In this document: piece after piece, positions 12,176 through 25,330 of the stretch
How positions within the stretch are numbered: the first letter of the stretch is position 1
How the letters are laid out: every line of letters starts with the position of its first letter
Assembly (NCBI GenBank): GCA_015698045.1
Contig: BLAL01000191.1
Span: forward strand, 926,001-990,000
Direction: 5' to 3'
DNA length: 64,000 nucleotides
Source: Rhizophagus clarus
Taxonomy: Eukaryota; Glomeromycota; Glomeromycetes; Glomerales; Glomeraceae
The notes under the pieces: model-generated
The model's database searches: none
The model's input: only the letters and a program-made list of their open reading frames with translations
What the model was told of the DNA's origin: nothing
Made by a program: the position numbers and the translations under genes

Positions 12176-13709
12176 TTATTTTATCGTTTGCTTTATTTTT
12201 AGTTTCCTTAGTAATTTTTTTATTTTATTTCCAAGTTTTGGTGCACGAAACCTAAGAATTTGTTTATTTCCAAGAATTTTAAAATCTCTCGTTTTATCGG
12301 TTTCTAATTTTTCCTGTAGTATTATATTATTAGATATTTTCTGAAATGAATTACTATAATTGTCTGGAATTGTTAAATGTATGCTAGAATCACTAAAACT
12401 TGTATTTTTAGTACGCTGAATTTCTTTGGATGATTGGTTATTCGCCACAAAGTTATCATTTTTTATAATTTTTTGTGACATAATTTCTTCCAATTTCGTA
12501 ACGACTTGTTGAACAGTTGGACGTTTATCTGGTTCATGATCCCAACATGCTGAAAATAAAAGATATTTTTTTTATTAATGTTGCTCTAAAATTATATTAC
12601 GTTTTTAAAAGAAACTTCAGAATAATTACCTTTATAAAGTTCAGTATATTCAACAGGTGTATTCTCAACATCTATCTCTCGATGACCAAGCATAATTTTT
12701 ACTGCCAGACATACATCATAATGTGGATCGTTATTATCCGTATTCTTAAATGGAGGCTTTCCACTTGATATCTCCCAAAGTATTACACCAAGACTATATA
12801 TATCGCTTTTTTTATTAAATTTATAGTTTTTTTGCTTATCAAACTTATTCGGGTCGATATAAGGAGTAACGCCGATAGTTACTGAACCAGATTTTGACAT
12901 TTCCTCAATTCTTTTGGATAATCCAAAATCGCCTAATTTAATTTTATTTTGATGAACAAAAATATTGTTGGAATTCTAATATTAAAAAAAAAAGCTTGGT
13001 TAGATGGATACATTGTAATATTAACATAAAAATAAATTACATATTATGCTTAATTACCAAATCACGATGTAAAATTTCTTCATCGTGTAAACATTCCAAA
13101 GCTTTTGCAATTTGATGCGCTAATTGATATTTATTTTCCCATGTAAGAGTATTGAAATTAAGTTTCAAGTAGTTTTTAAGAGAACCTCCATTGGCATATT
13201 CCATTACAATCATATATTTTTTATTTTTTGAAAGAGAGTAATTATCTAGTAATTAACAATATTAACAATTAATAAAGTTATCATAAGTTAAGAAAATTCA
13301 ATTATATTCTTACCATATTCATAGGTAACTCCAAGGAATCGTATAATGTTTTCATGAAAATCGACTTTACGTTGTAAATAGATCTAAAAAGGAAATTAAT
13401 ACTCGATTTTATCACTTGCGGAAATTTTGATCTACACGTAATTATAAAATTAAAACAAATGATCGAACGGGCAATTTCATTTACCTCATTGATGATTTCC
13501 TTAGCGGCTATATCATATTTAAATTCTTTCAAAGCCAAACTAATTCCCGTATTTTTCCAGTTCGCTCGAAATACTTTACCAAATCCACCAGAACCGATAA
13601 GTTTAGTATTATTAAATTGATCATATTTATAATATTTTATATGTTCTTTTTTAATAGCTTCTTCAAGCCAATCAAGCCATTCGTCATTGTGATAATTTAA
13701 TTGTTCCAT
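12176..13709 (-). CDS. Single-domain protein kinase (TKL-like)
   Basis: Five exons on the minus strand: 13709-13485, 13383-13314, 13245-13058, 12975-12630 and 12549-12176. They total 1,203 nt (400 aa), all frames closing and all junctions GT-AG. Motifs: GSGGFG at 39-44, Lys61 in LALK, HRD Asp160, Asn165, DFG Asp177, then PYIDP in the APE position, DIYSLGVILWEISSG and RPT. All core catalytic residues are present. Introns 1-3 sit at the same sites and phases as in the N-terminal kinase of the fusion genes (after NE, at the beta-4/5 turn, after HRDL), so this is a relative of that half. An extra phase-1 intron falls just before CWDHEP. The last 110 or so residues are a basic, Ser/Lys-rich tail with no recognised domain. 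Confidence 0.88.
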
Positions 13710-14211
13710 ATTTTTATATGAAACATTTATAAATTGAATAAAATTTTTTATATGAAAAACTGCGCCTTATTTTATATCACGTTGATATGCTTTTTTTGAT
13801 AAGGAATATTTTCCTAATGTACAGTTACTATAGTATATTTTTAAATGTAAAAAAAAAAATAAAAATAAATAAAAAATAATTTTTTTTTTTTTTATAAATA
13901 AACCCCCCAATTTTGGTTTTTTTTTTTTTATAAATAAAAAATAAATAAAAAATAAATGATAAAAAAGCGGGGCTTGTATTTTTTTTTAAGACGATAAAAA
14001 AGCTGTAATACCTATAATCAAATAAAAAATTATAAAATAAAATTTGAATGAATTATAAATTAAATATATATATATAAAGGCGCAAGAGTGAGATACTGTA
14101 TATATATATATATATATATATAAAAATCCGGGAGTCAGAGGAAACTATCATGTATATCTAATGTATATTTAATGTATATCACATAAAAAAAAAAAAATTA
14201 TATATATTGAC
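13710..14211. other. Intergenic low complexity
   Basis: Upstream flank of the single-domain kinase. It is A/T homopolymer-rich and includes a (TA)n microsatellite at about 14100-14122. No gene. Confidence 0.6.
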
Positions 14212-14417
14212 TCTGGGATGCAAACAAAACTATTTAGCCTAATTTAGCCCTATAGAAAAATTTAGCCAGGCGAAACTAAATATTAGCAAAATTTTCTTTC
14301 TTTTTTTGTATTTAATACAATTCAAATATAATATAACATAATTATTATAGGTATATTCTTTAAAGAATAAGAATAGTCAATAGTTTTGTTCAAAATTGAG
14401 TTTTGTTTGCATCCCTA
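14212..14417. mobile_element. hAT-like MITE, 206 bp
   Basis: Terminal inverted repeats share GGGATGCAAACAAAACT and its complement, one at each end. An identical 8-bp duplication ATATTGAC flanks the element at 14204-14211 and 14418-14425. It has no coding capacity. The 8-bp duplication and (T)AGGGATGC-type end suit a hAT-derived MITE. Confidence 0.75.
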
Positions 14418-16370
14418 ATATTGACCATATACAGTATAAAATATATAAAATATTATTTTTTTGTTTTTTGCAAAGTTATAGTAGATTATATCATATACCG
14501 TAAGAAAATAAAGAGATAAACCACGCCGCCTATGCTATAAATACTATGAATATCACTTGATCTGTGTCACCATATGATTATAAATTTTGCGTCGTAAGTA
14601 TGTTATCTTTTTTTTCTTTTGTTTTTATCGTCTTTTCGTTTCTAATTTCTTTCTCTTTTTTTTCAGATCTTTAGGTCATTCCAGTTTCATGATCAATTTT
14701 AGGTTTGCCGGTTCTTTTTGGCAGGTATTCGATTTTGTTTTATATTTTTTTTACTGTTTCCTCTTGTCTCTATTACTAACAATTTTTCGTTTTCTTCTTT
14801 TCATCTTTATTTCATTTTTCGTTCCCTCCCTTTTATTTTTCCTATTTTTCCTTCTGTCTTAATTTTGTTTTCTTCACCATTTGGTTTACTTCCCATTTTG
14901 TTCCCTTCCTTTTCATTTGTTCCTTCTCTTTCTTTTGTTTCTCCTTCCCCTTCTGTTTTCATACTTTTTTCCTTTTGTTTTCACCCTTTCTTATCAACTT
15001 TCTGTTTTTATTCCCTCCATTAATATTTTATCTTCATCCTTTTGTTTTTGTTTATTTTTTCTTTCGTTTCATTACTTTTTACATCATTTTTTTCTCTTCC
15101 ACTAGTTATATTAAAGAAAAATAATTGTAAAAGTTTAGCCTTAAATAAATGCATTTTATTCTTTTATTTAATAAACTTTAAAAGAATAAAAATCATAAAT
15201 AAATTTGGTTTTCGTAAAAAAAAATATTCTTAAGTACTATGCTATAAAATTTAATAGCTAACAGAAAAATTAGCCAAAAACATTTATTATATGGTAGGAA
15301 TGAGTAATAATAATGAGTAATAATATCAAATCTCATCTGGGAAGGGATAAATTTATCCAAAAAAAATATTAGTAATATTTCATAGTAAATATAATAAGTT
15401 TTTTATAACTTGTATTACCAAATAATTAATGATCAATGTTAAATTAGCAGATTTGTAGTAAAAGGTGGGATTTAGCCAAAAAATTTTTTTGCGAGTTTAT
15501 TATAATTGAATATTAATTAATTTAATTTTTCAGAACTTTTAGAAAAAAAATATTTTTACTTATAATATATTAATATAAAGAAAATATTTTTACTTTTACA
15601 ATGAAAATATAAAAATATCATGAAAACTTCTAAACTCACTCAATGGTTAAAAAAAAAAATTTTTTATTTATAATATATTTAATATAATATATTATCATCA
15701 TTTTTGAATTGCTGTGATCAGATAATTTATCAATCAATTAAAAAAAAAATACTGAAAACAGCCAAAAACAACTGAAAACAATTGATTTATCAAAAATACT
15801 CTTATTAAACATATATAAAAAACATTTTTTATAAATATTTTTCTTAAAAAACACTAAACTTGATGTCTTTAACATTCTTTATTATATTTATAAGGTGTTT
15901 TACAGTATGTTTTTTATTTATTAAAAACTAAAGATCTAAATAAAAAAATAATTAGAAATAAAAAAAAAGGAAAAAACAAAAAAAAGAAAAAAAAACTAAT
16001 AAAATAAAAAAAATATTACCTGTTACTTAGTAATGAACTTTTAAAATCATTAAAAATCAGTTTTTAGGAATCAGTTTTTAAAAATCAGTTTTTAGAAATC
16101 AGAAGAATTAGTTTATAAGCTATTGTGATAAAAAGGGCAAACGATAAAAAAAATATTAGTAAAATTTGTATAATGATGGCTTAACATTATACAGATCAAA
16201 TGATATCTATAATATTTATAATAAAAAGTAATTTTAATTTATATAATCTAAAATCAATTTTTATTTATATAAAAAAAAGCCGCTGGTCACAATAATTTAA
16301 AAATGGTAATAATATAAAAAAATTATTTTTATTTATATTATATTAACAGTTGTTAATAAGACAAATTATA
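14418..16370. other. Gene-free, possible element around a pyrimidine tract
   Basis: No gene. An inverted pair is visible: TATCACTTGATCTGT near 14552 and its near-complement (ACAGATCAAATGATATC) near 16193. They could be the ends of an approximately 1.7-kb element enclosing the pyrimidine tract. A related word occurs near 51786. Confidence 0.4.
14587..15105. repeat. Pyrimidine-rich tract 1
   Basis: About 520 bp is nearly all C and T on the plus strand. Just before it a TTTTTTTTCAG acceptor-like site and a CAG|GTATTC donor-like site (about 14728) occur. The downstream flank (CTAGTTATATTAAAG) is shared with tract 2 at about 20496, so the two tracts belong to one repeat family. Long open frames in it are compositional artefacts. 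Confidence 0.6.
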
Positions 16371-16378
16371 GTCTATTG

Positions 16379-16562
16379 TATAAATGCCACCTAAATCCAA
16401 AATAATTTGGGATTATGGCAGTCCAAATATACAAATCCAAATTAATTTACAAATTATATATATAAATTTTGCAATTTGTACATTTGGGATTTGAGAATTA
16501 TGGCTGTCAAAATGTACAAATTAATTTGGGATTTACTTAAAATAATTTGGATGGCATCTATA
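16379..16562. mobile_element. hAT-like MITE family M184, copy 1
   Basis: A 184-bp near-palindrome with ends TATA(A/G)ATGCCACC. It is flanked by a perfect 8-bp duplication GTCTATTG at 16371-16378 and 16563-16570. A second copy of the same length lies at 52203-52386 and a partial one at the window end. Non-coding. Confidence 0.85.
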
Positions 16563-17419
16563 GTCTATTGGTAATTAATTTTTTACTGAATTATGGTTTT
16601 AAATTTATGATTTTATTATATTATTATCTATTTAATTACTGTTTATTTCTACCCTAATAATATCTAATGTAAAGAAAGACTAATTTATCTGTCTAAAGAT
16701 TATTATACCTAAAAAATTTCAAATTTTTCCACTTTAAAAAAAATTTGAAGAAATCATTTAAAAAAAAAAAATTAAAGTAATAATATTCATTAAAATAAGA
16801 AAAATTTGAATTTTTTTACTTGTTAAATCTCTTATTCAAATTTTTAAAATTCTAAATAAAATTGAAACTTATTTATTGAAAACCACTAGTACTTACTGAT
16901 TTTATACAAAAAAAAGTTTTTTATTTTAAAAGTTTTGAAATTTTATTTAAAAATTTATCTAAAAATCTAGTATCTGATTTTCTTATAAAAAAAGAAAAAA
17001 AATAATGTTAAAAAAATTTTTTTAAAGTTTTAAAAAATTTTAAAATTCAAAACTTTATTTAAGTTCAAATCAAAATTCCTATAAAAAAAAATTATAAAAA
17101 AAATGTTAATATTAATATATTATTTTTAAGTTTTAAATTGAATTTTTTAAAAACTTACTTAAAGATTTATTAAAAATTCCTATTAAAATAATTATGAAAA
17201 TCCATCTAAAAAAAAAGAAAATAAATTATTAATAATAGTTCATTAAAAAAAATATATAAAAAAATTTTTTTTACTGAATTTGCATATATTTAATATTTAA
17301 ATAACTAAATTATTTATAAAGAAAAAAAAAATGAATAGTTAGAAATAATGTTAAAAAAGAAAAAAAATGCTTAAATTTACTGGTTTTTATTTAGTATCTA
17401 TAAATTTAATATCTGGGCA

Positions 17420-17795
17420 GACTTACAGTAAAAGGTGGGGCTTGACCAAAATTTTTTTTTTTAAATTTATAAATAATTATGTATTAATTTATCTGATTTT
17501 TCAGAAAAATTGTTTTTTTATTTATAATGTATTAATAAAAAAATATAATAATTTATAATTTATAAATTTTATGTTTTTCTTTTATTATATTTAATGAATG
17601 ATCTATTCTTGCTAGAAAAAAACTAATACTTTTAGGGAATTCCTTGCAAAATTTTATCCTAGTTTGTAAAAAACTAATTTCAAAAATTTTTAATAATAAT
17701 ATAACAAATAATGATCTTTAAAATTGATTACATAATTAAAATTGCGATTTTCTTAAAATCATATAATTGTCCCAGCCCCACCTTTTGCTATAAAC
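17420..17795. repeat. Candidate inverted-repeat element
   Basis: TACAGTAAAAGGTGGGGCT at the left and the complement of TATAGCAAAAGGTGGGGCT at the right bracket about 370 bp. A third similar end occurs near 15460. No convincing target duplication was found. Confidence 0.4.
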
Positions 17796-17974
17796 CCACC
17801 CATCTAAAAAAAAAGAAAAAATAATTTTACCAAATTTTTTGTATATTTAAAAAATCTAAAAATCAAAAAATATTTAAAAAAGAAAAAGAAATTAGTAATT
17901 ATTTTTAAATAAATAAATTATTAAAAAAACATTATATTTACCAAATTTTTATATTTAAAGAATTAATACATATA

Positions 17975-18125
17975 GGTCTTTGCAATAAAAAGGTACAAAA
18001 ATCAAAAAAATTTTTAAATTTACTTTATATGTTAATTATGTTTTTTATACTAAAATAAGTGTAAATTTAATATTAATTAAATTTTTTTTTTTTTTGAGTT
18101 TTGTATCTTTCTATTGCAAAGATCC
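17975..18125. mobile_element. MITE family M151, copy 1
   Basis: A 151-bp element with TIRs GGTCTTTGCAATA.AAAGGT. A copy of identical length lies at 53625-53775, and the two are closely similar throughout the AT-rich centre. The target duplication is unclear. Confidence 0.7.
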
Positions 18126-19480
18126 TATATGACATATCTAAAAATAATAAAGAATTGGTTATTTATAAATAAAATAAATAAAATATTTAATAAATAATTT
18201 GTTAGAAAAAAAGAATTTTTTTAAAAAATATTAATATTTATACTTAAAAAACTAGTCATTAAAAAAAAAAATCAAACTAATTTCAAATTAATTTTATTTT
18301 ATATAAATTAACTTTTTTTTTTAAAAAAATCCAATTTATTTTAAAACTTTACTTATAAGTTTAATATTTATTTAGAGTTAATTTTTCTATTAAAAAAAAA
18401 AAAAGTAAAAAAAATTTTTTAAAAGACTTTATGATAACTATTACTTATAAATTACAATTCAAAATTTTAAATATGTAGCTATTTATATTATATAACTTAA
18501 TTTTACAGTAATTTATTAATTATTATATATATTTTTACTATAATTTTAATAGTTTTCTATAGAATTTTTGCAAAATCTATAAAAATTCCACAAAAATAAG
18601 TCTGAAATTTCATGTTTTTACTATTATTACTTATTAAATTTATTAATTTTTAAACATTAATATTACTTAAATTCTTAATAAATTTTGTAAAATAAACCAA
18701 TAAAAATATGTAATTTATCTTACTCTATCATTTTATTGATTAAAATTTTCTTTTATATTATTTAATTCATAATTTATAAAAGTTTAAAATTACCTAATAT
18801 TATTATAATTTATAAATGACAACTAATATAAAAATTCAAAATTTTTATCTAGAATTTTAATATTCAAATTAAAGCTAATTTCTTATTAAAAAGTTATTTT
18901 TTTTTTTTTTGGTATTAAAAACCTTATTAAAAAAGTTATAAAAATATTAGTATTAATAATCTAATATGTAATATTTTTTTTAAAAGAGTTTTGTTTAATT
19001 CATTAGTAATTTTTATTTTTATTTATATATTATATTATTTTATTTTAGTTTATGTTAGTTTTATTTTGTTTTTATTAATTAAAATATATAGTTATTATTT
19101 AATTTTTTATTTTTTATTTAATCTGTTTAATCGTTTAAAATGTTTTTGATAAATATTTGAATTGGTATTTTTACTGAGAGTATCGTATATAGTATAGAAA
19201 CGATATTTTAATTGTATCTTCTTTTTATCTAATAAATGCAGGTACGCTTTCAACATCTAAAAAAAAAAATATTTTTTTTAAAAAATATTTTAATTTTTTT
19301 TTTAATAACTTACTTAAGGATTTAAAATTAAAATTTAATTAAATCCAAAAATCCTTATTAAAGTAATTATAAAGACCTATTTAAAAAAAAAATGAATTAT
19401 TGGTAATAATTTATTATTTATATAGTATAATAATCTTTTAATTAAAGTTATTATGCAAATATATAGATTAATATTCAGAA

Positions 19481-20712
19481 AGAGAAAATTTATTTCTCAC
19501 CCAGGTGATTTCTCATCCTGTCTATTATGTAATAAATTTTGATTGGCTAATAAAACTTTATATGACCAAATTGTCATTATTTATTTATTCCTTTAAGTTT
19601 TTTAGTTTTGCATCAAAAATATATAGATATCAACTATTAGATATGTTACTTCTTTCTTTTTATTTTTTATTTATTTTTTATCATTTCTAATTTCTTTTTT
19701 TTTTCTTTTAGATTTTAGACTCTTATGATTTCATACTCAAAGGTATATTTTTTTTCATTTCTTTAATTTTTTTTTTTCTTTTTTACTTTTGTTTTATTTT
19801 TACTAACTTTATTTCATTTTTTTTTCTTTATAAATGTTTTTTTTTCTTTTTTATATTTGTTTTTTTTATTCTATTTCCCTTTTATTTTTGTCTTTATCCC
19901 CTTAATTTTCTTTTCATTTTTGTATTCTTTTATTTTTGTATTCCTTTTTATTTTTGTTTTCATTTCATACTCTTTTATTCTTTTTTTTCATTTTTGCTTT
20001 TTCTTTTTTTTTTATTTCTGTTTCCTTTCATTTTTTTTATTTCCGCTTTTTGTTTCCCTTTGTTTTTGTTTCCCTTTATTTCTGTTTTTCTTTCATTTTT
20101 TTCTTTCATTTCTACTTTTTCTTTTTCTCTTTCATTTTCTTTTTTATTTTGTTTTTATTTTTGTTTTTATCTTTATTCCCTTTATTTTATTTTCCTTTTA
20201 CTTTATTTTCATTTTTTTCCTTATCCCTTTATTTTTACCTTTCATTTTCATTTTATTTTTTGATTTTGTTTCCTTTTGTTTTTTTCTTTTATTTTTCCTT
20301 ATTGTTCACTTCATCTTTCGTTCTCTTTTTTCATTTTATCTTTTTCCATTAATATCCTTTTCATCTTTTTTTGATCTTATTTCCTTTTTCCTTTTACCTT
20401 TATTTTATTTCTCTTTTGTTTTCATTATTTATCATATTTTTTTTTTTTTTTTATCATCTTTTTTATCAATATTATTGAGGTTTTAATATCATTATTACTA
20501 GTTATATTAAAGATAAAAGTTTTGATTTTGAAAATTGCATTTCATTCTTTTATTCGGTAAATTCTAAAAAAATAAAATAAAATGTTTTTGTAAAAAAAAA
20601 AAATATTACAGAATTTTTTAACTGATAATGGAAAATTTAAGTTAAAAAATCAGCCAATTAAAAATTAGTCAGTTAAAATATTGATCACCCAGGATGAGGA
20701 ATAAATTCATCT
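19481..20712. repeat. Inverted-ended element with pyrimidine tract 2
   Basis: AATTTATTTCTCACCCAGGT on the left and the near-complement of GAATTTATTCCTCATCCTGG on the right suggest inverted ends around about 1.2 kb. Inside, 19690-20460 is almost pure pyrimidine with CCCTTTATTTTT-like words. It starts after an acceptor-like TTTTAG and a donor-like AAAG|GTATAT (about 19742). The 3' flank is homologous to that of tract 1. Confidence 0.45.
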
Positions 20713-23700
20713 ATAAAAAAAAAATTTTTTATAATAAAATTACAAAATTTTTTTTATTTTTAAAAAAAAGTCACAAATATATATATTTTATTAATTAATA
20801 AATATTTGGTTTAATTTTTATCAATATTAATATATATATATATATTAATTTAATTTTACATATTATTATTACTAATAATTTTATAATTAATATCATAATT
20901 ATATTATTTTTAAAATTATTTTTTTTTTTAAATAAATTAAGAAATAGTTTACAAATTTTTTTCTGTTTTTTTATATTATTTTTTTTAATATACTGTTTCA
21001 AAATAATTTAAAATCCTTATATTATAAGTGATTTAAAATTTGAATTTTAAAATAACAAATAAATAAAAATTATTAAAAAAAATTTTTATTCCATTTCAAA
21101 TATTTAAATGTAAATTACAATTATTTACATATTTTAATTTTTTTAAATAAATGTATACTTAAAATCATTTTTATTTAATTTGGTTAAGAAATAATAATTT
21201 AATTAAAATAGTAATAAAGTTATAGCCAAATTAAAAAATAATATTCTTATTACTATTCTTTTTATTAAGAACTTTAAATTATATAATACTAAAAGAATAA
21301 CCAATCAAATTTTTTTTATTTTACAAAGAAGAGAAAATTTTTCCTTCAATAAAGATTAGCAATACATATTGTTAGATGATTATAAATAATAATATTTTTT
21401 TTTTTCTTTTTAAAAGTAGTAATAATACCATTATAATCAATTAAAAAGATAATTTCAAACTATATATTTCTTGTATGTATTTGTGCATTTTATTTTATTT
21501 AATAATAAAAGAAATGTATATAATTATAAAAAAAAAAATAAATTTTTTTTGGTCAAATTCTATTTTTATTATAAGCCTACTCATTTAATATTATTATTTA
21601 TTATTATTTTTTTTTTTAAAAATAACCTTTTAGGTAAGATTAAAAAATAATACTAATGCAAAAAATAACAGACAATGTAACCATTTAACTCAATTTTTTT
21701 AAATCCAAATTATATATAGTAAAATAATTTTTAAAAATTTAACTACTATTTGATTTTACCTTACTTAAAATAATTTTTTGTTCATAATTTTATGGGCTTT
21801 AAAAAATTTAGTATAGAATTTCGCTTTTTAAAAAAATCTATCTTTAACATACAATACATCAAAGATATTCATTATTTTATTTGATAGGGTCTAACTTTTT
21901 TCAGAATGCATGAAAAAATGATATCGATTTTCTACGATTTTCACACGATGATTCCTACGTAATAAAATCTCTAATATCGATTTTTTGTTACAAAAATAGG
22001 AGGCTTATTATTATTGAACTTAAGATTGAACATTACAAAGTTTTTCCGATTTTGTAAATTCCGAAAGTTTTTAATTTTCTCAAGATCCAAAAAAAAAGAT
22101 ATAACATCGAGTAAAGTTACCCCAGCTGTTTGATTTGTTATTATTATTGTAAAAATAATAATAATAATAATAATAATAATGAGAATATTACATCATAATA
22201 TATTTCAAAAAAAACAATGACTTCTTGATAAAGTAACTATTAATTAATATGACGAAACGATTTAATGGTTCTACGTCATAGCCGTCATTGTGTTTTTTTA
22301 ACATTAACTAATTCTATTGGATATTCAAGTTCTATTTAAATATAACTAACCTTATTTAAATATCGTCAAACCATTAAAACATAAAAACAGCAATTTCATG
22401 GTGATACGAAGGAGGCTTTTACTTTTTATAGAATTTTTCTCAAAGGGAAAATGGGAGAACAATGAAAATTTATCATTCCGATCCAAGGTTTAAAATCTTT
22501 TTTCTTCTTAATGGGTAAATTAAATGACAACAGTACGAGGAAAAAAAAAATATTTAAAAAATGCGTCATTTTTATGCATGTACATTAGTTTTTTACGAAA
22601 TAAGCAAGGCGATTCGAGAAATAAAATATGCATCAATGAAAAAAAAAAATACCAGTTATTGCAACAACCACGGTATTTTGTGGGATCAATTACGCCAATC
22701 TATAGGAGGCTTAGGTTTGGATAAATTTAATTGGATAAAAAAGAAAGGTAGGATTACACGAAATGTAAACAAAGAATTTGTGACGTGTTGTGATTTGTGT
22801 GAATTGTGTGAATAATAATAAATTTGGGAGGGAAATAACAAAAAAAGACTAGAAGGAAATTTAATATATTGTTTAATTTTAAGATAATTTATTGAACCCT
22901 TGGGAAATTTATCAATAGAAATTTTCAAGAATAATAATAAGAATAATAATCGTAATAATAATAATGATGATAATAATAATTATTCGTACACTTCATAGAA
23001 GTTAAGATGAAACTGATCTCAAAAAGAATATTTATTATTTACACATATACGGTATATTATATTTTTTTTTTTTTAACGCCTTTCCATTTAAATCGAAAAA
23101 TTAAAAGACGCAAAATAGAAACATTTATAGAAAACTTTTTTGTTGTTTACTTTTTCTGTGAAAGAATACTATCAAAAGAATAAAAGAAATTTCTAATAGG
23201 AATTAGAGAAGTTTTCACTACAAAGGAGAGAAATTTGTTGAAAGAGAATCAGAAATTTCCAGAGGGTCATCGAGATCGCCCTCATCGATTCATGAAGCGT
23301 GAAAATGCCAAGACTAAAATTTTTTTTTTAATTTCATGGTATAATAAAAAAACACGGAGTCACCTTGGCTATGATTAAACTAATTTTGGACTAAATAACA
23401 AAATTTTTAAAAGTTACAAAAATCACTTAACAGTTTAAATTCATTAATCACAACATATATTTTATTGTGTTACAATCTCTTCTTTCCTTTTTGTAAATAC
23501 CTGGTATTTTTTTTTTTTTTTTATTTATATTGTACATTATATATTGTAAGTTGGTTATAAAAACGTCGGATTTTCGGGGTTTCGTTCGCTTTCCTCCAAC
23601 CAAAAAACAAAAAAAAAAAAAAAATTAAAAATTTTTTTCTTTCGCAGGTCGAAAAAGAAAAATAATTTGGAATATTTCTTTTATATTATATTCTTTCCAA

Positions 23701-23757
23701 ATTTATTTTTCCAACTATTACACAGTATTTTTATAAAAAATTAAAATACTCTTTATA

Positions 23758-23789
<32 letters not shown>

Positions 23790-23795
23790 AAATAA
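20713..23795. other. Gene-free; upstream region of arrestin A
   Basis: AT-rich with an (ATA)n run near 22155-22185. Overlapping small open frames at 22524-22928 on both strands lack family resemblance or splice support, so I do not call a gene. The last few hundred bases are presumably the promoter of the arrestin gene, with long A and T runs before its ATG. Confidence 0.5.
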
Positions 23796-25330
23796 ATGAC
23801 AACAATTTTACAACCTACTCCACAAAATATCCACGAAACAACGGATTCATCATACATAACTACAATAATGGCGCATTCTACAGCATCATCTTCGACTGAA
23901 ACAATCCCTCAAACATTTTCTCCTATAATAGCAAATCAGATAAATAATGCCATACCACAAAAACTCAAATTTAATAAAATAAGAACAGGTTTAGAATTAA
24001 AATTAGTAGAACCTGTAATCTTCTTTCGTGGTAAACCTGAAGAAGCTGTTGGATGTGTTTTAAGAGGTGATTTAATTTTAAATCTGGCCAAAGATACAAA
24101 TATAAGAAAATTAGTGTTGAAATTTGTTGGTAAAACTCAAACTCAATGGCGTGAAGGTAAATTTTTACATAAATATGTTTTTTATACGTTTTTAAAATCA
24201 ATGACAATGACTTACATTACTATAATCAATTATTAGATAAAAGAACTATTTCTGAAGAAAGAGAGATCATCTCTCATACATGGGAATTTATTAACACTTC
24301 AAAAAAATCAAATCATAATGCGATAAATTCATTTCGATTTAAATCACTTACGAACAAATTTTCAAATTCCTCATTGAATTCATCATCAACATTTAATTCA
24401 TCATCTTCATATAAAAAATCTTATTCTTCTGGTTCACATACTTTTTCATTTGAATTACATTTACCTGGTTCATTACCTGAGACTGCTAATACAGAATTAG
24501 GTACAGTTAAATATTACTTAAAAGCAAAAGCTTATCGATCAAGATTATCACCTAAAATACGATTATTACAAGAAGTAGAAATTTTACGTACACTTCCTGA
24601 TCATATAAATTCTCAAGGAATTGGATTTTCAAGAGAATTTAATGATTTATTATCTTATGAAATTAATATTCCAAAGAAAGCGTATCCTTTGGGACAACAT
24701 ATTCCTATAGATATGAAAATATCTCCTTATGTTAAAAAATTAAAAGTAACTGGAGTGAGAATACAAGTGGTTGAAAAGACAACTTATACTTCATGTGGTC
24801 AAAAAGTTACAGATTCTCGTGAAGTAGCGAGACAAAATTTAGAAACATTTGGTAAAAATAGATTAATTGAAGATGAAGAAGATGGAGATATTGGAAATGT
24901 TACTTATCAACAAACAATGAATTTAACTTTACCAAAATGTCTTCGACCTGTTCATTATTCTTGTACTACTCCTTTGATAAGTGTTGCTCATGATTTAAAA
25001 TTTAGTTTTTTAATATCTTTACCACGTGATGCCAACGTTCAAAATTCAATAAAACATGCGGAATTAAAAATAAGTGTACCTATAACTCTATTATCTTGTA
25101 AAGCTATAGAAGATTATGTTACATTACCAAGTTATGAAGATGATAGTTTTTATTGTCCTTGTCATCCAGAATATTTAAGGATGGCAAGATTGGTATTAGG
25201 AGAGAGTGAAGGAAATAGGATAGAAAATTGTTATAACGGAAGTTATAATCATAATAAATCTTTAAATGTACAAAGAAATATTTATGGTAGGGCACCTCCA
25301 AGTTATGAAGATTCAATTGTTGATATATAG
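23796..25330 (+). CDS. Alpha-arrestin (arrestin-related trafficking adaptor) A
   Basis: Two exons, 23796-24156 and 24237-25330, joined in phase 1 (1,455 nt, 484 aa). The N-terminal 60 residues are Ser/Thr-rich. An arrestin-N fold follows (ELKLVEPVIFFRGKPEEAVG, then EREIISHTWEF and HTFSFELHLPGSLPET). An arrestin-C-like half starts near YEINIPKKAYPLGQ. LPSYEDD and, at 474-477, PPSY are PPxY-type motifs. In fungi such adaptors recruit Rsp5/NEDD4-type ubiquitin ligases to plasma-membrane transporters for endocytosis; that role is known for the family and inferred here. No membrane segment is present. A paralogue lies 2.4 kb downstream on the same strand. Confidence 0.88.

Larger units (their letters stand above)
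16571..19480. other. Gene-free AT-rich repeats
   Basis: No gene is supported. It contains a TIR pair with AAAAGGTGGGGCT near 17430 and its complement near 17770, the MITE at 17975-18125, and otherwise A/T low complexity. Confidence 0.55.

Noticed and set aside
14587-15233. Several 60-100 codon frames
   Set aside because: Pyrimidine-tract artefacts; overlapping frames are all equally open.
19857-20486. 209-codon open frame
   Set aside because: Same artefact of a C/T-only strand.
22524-22928. Possible small gene upstream of arrestin A
   Set aside because: Three overlapping frames on both strands, no recognisable domain and no consistent splice sites.
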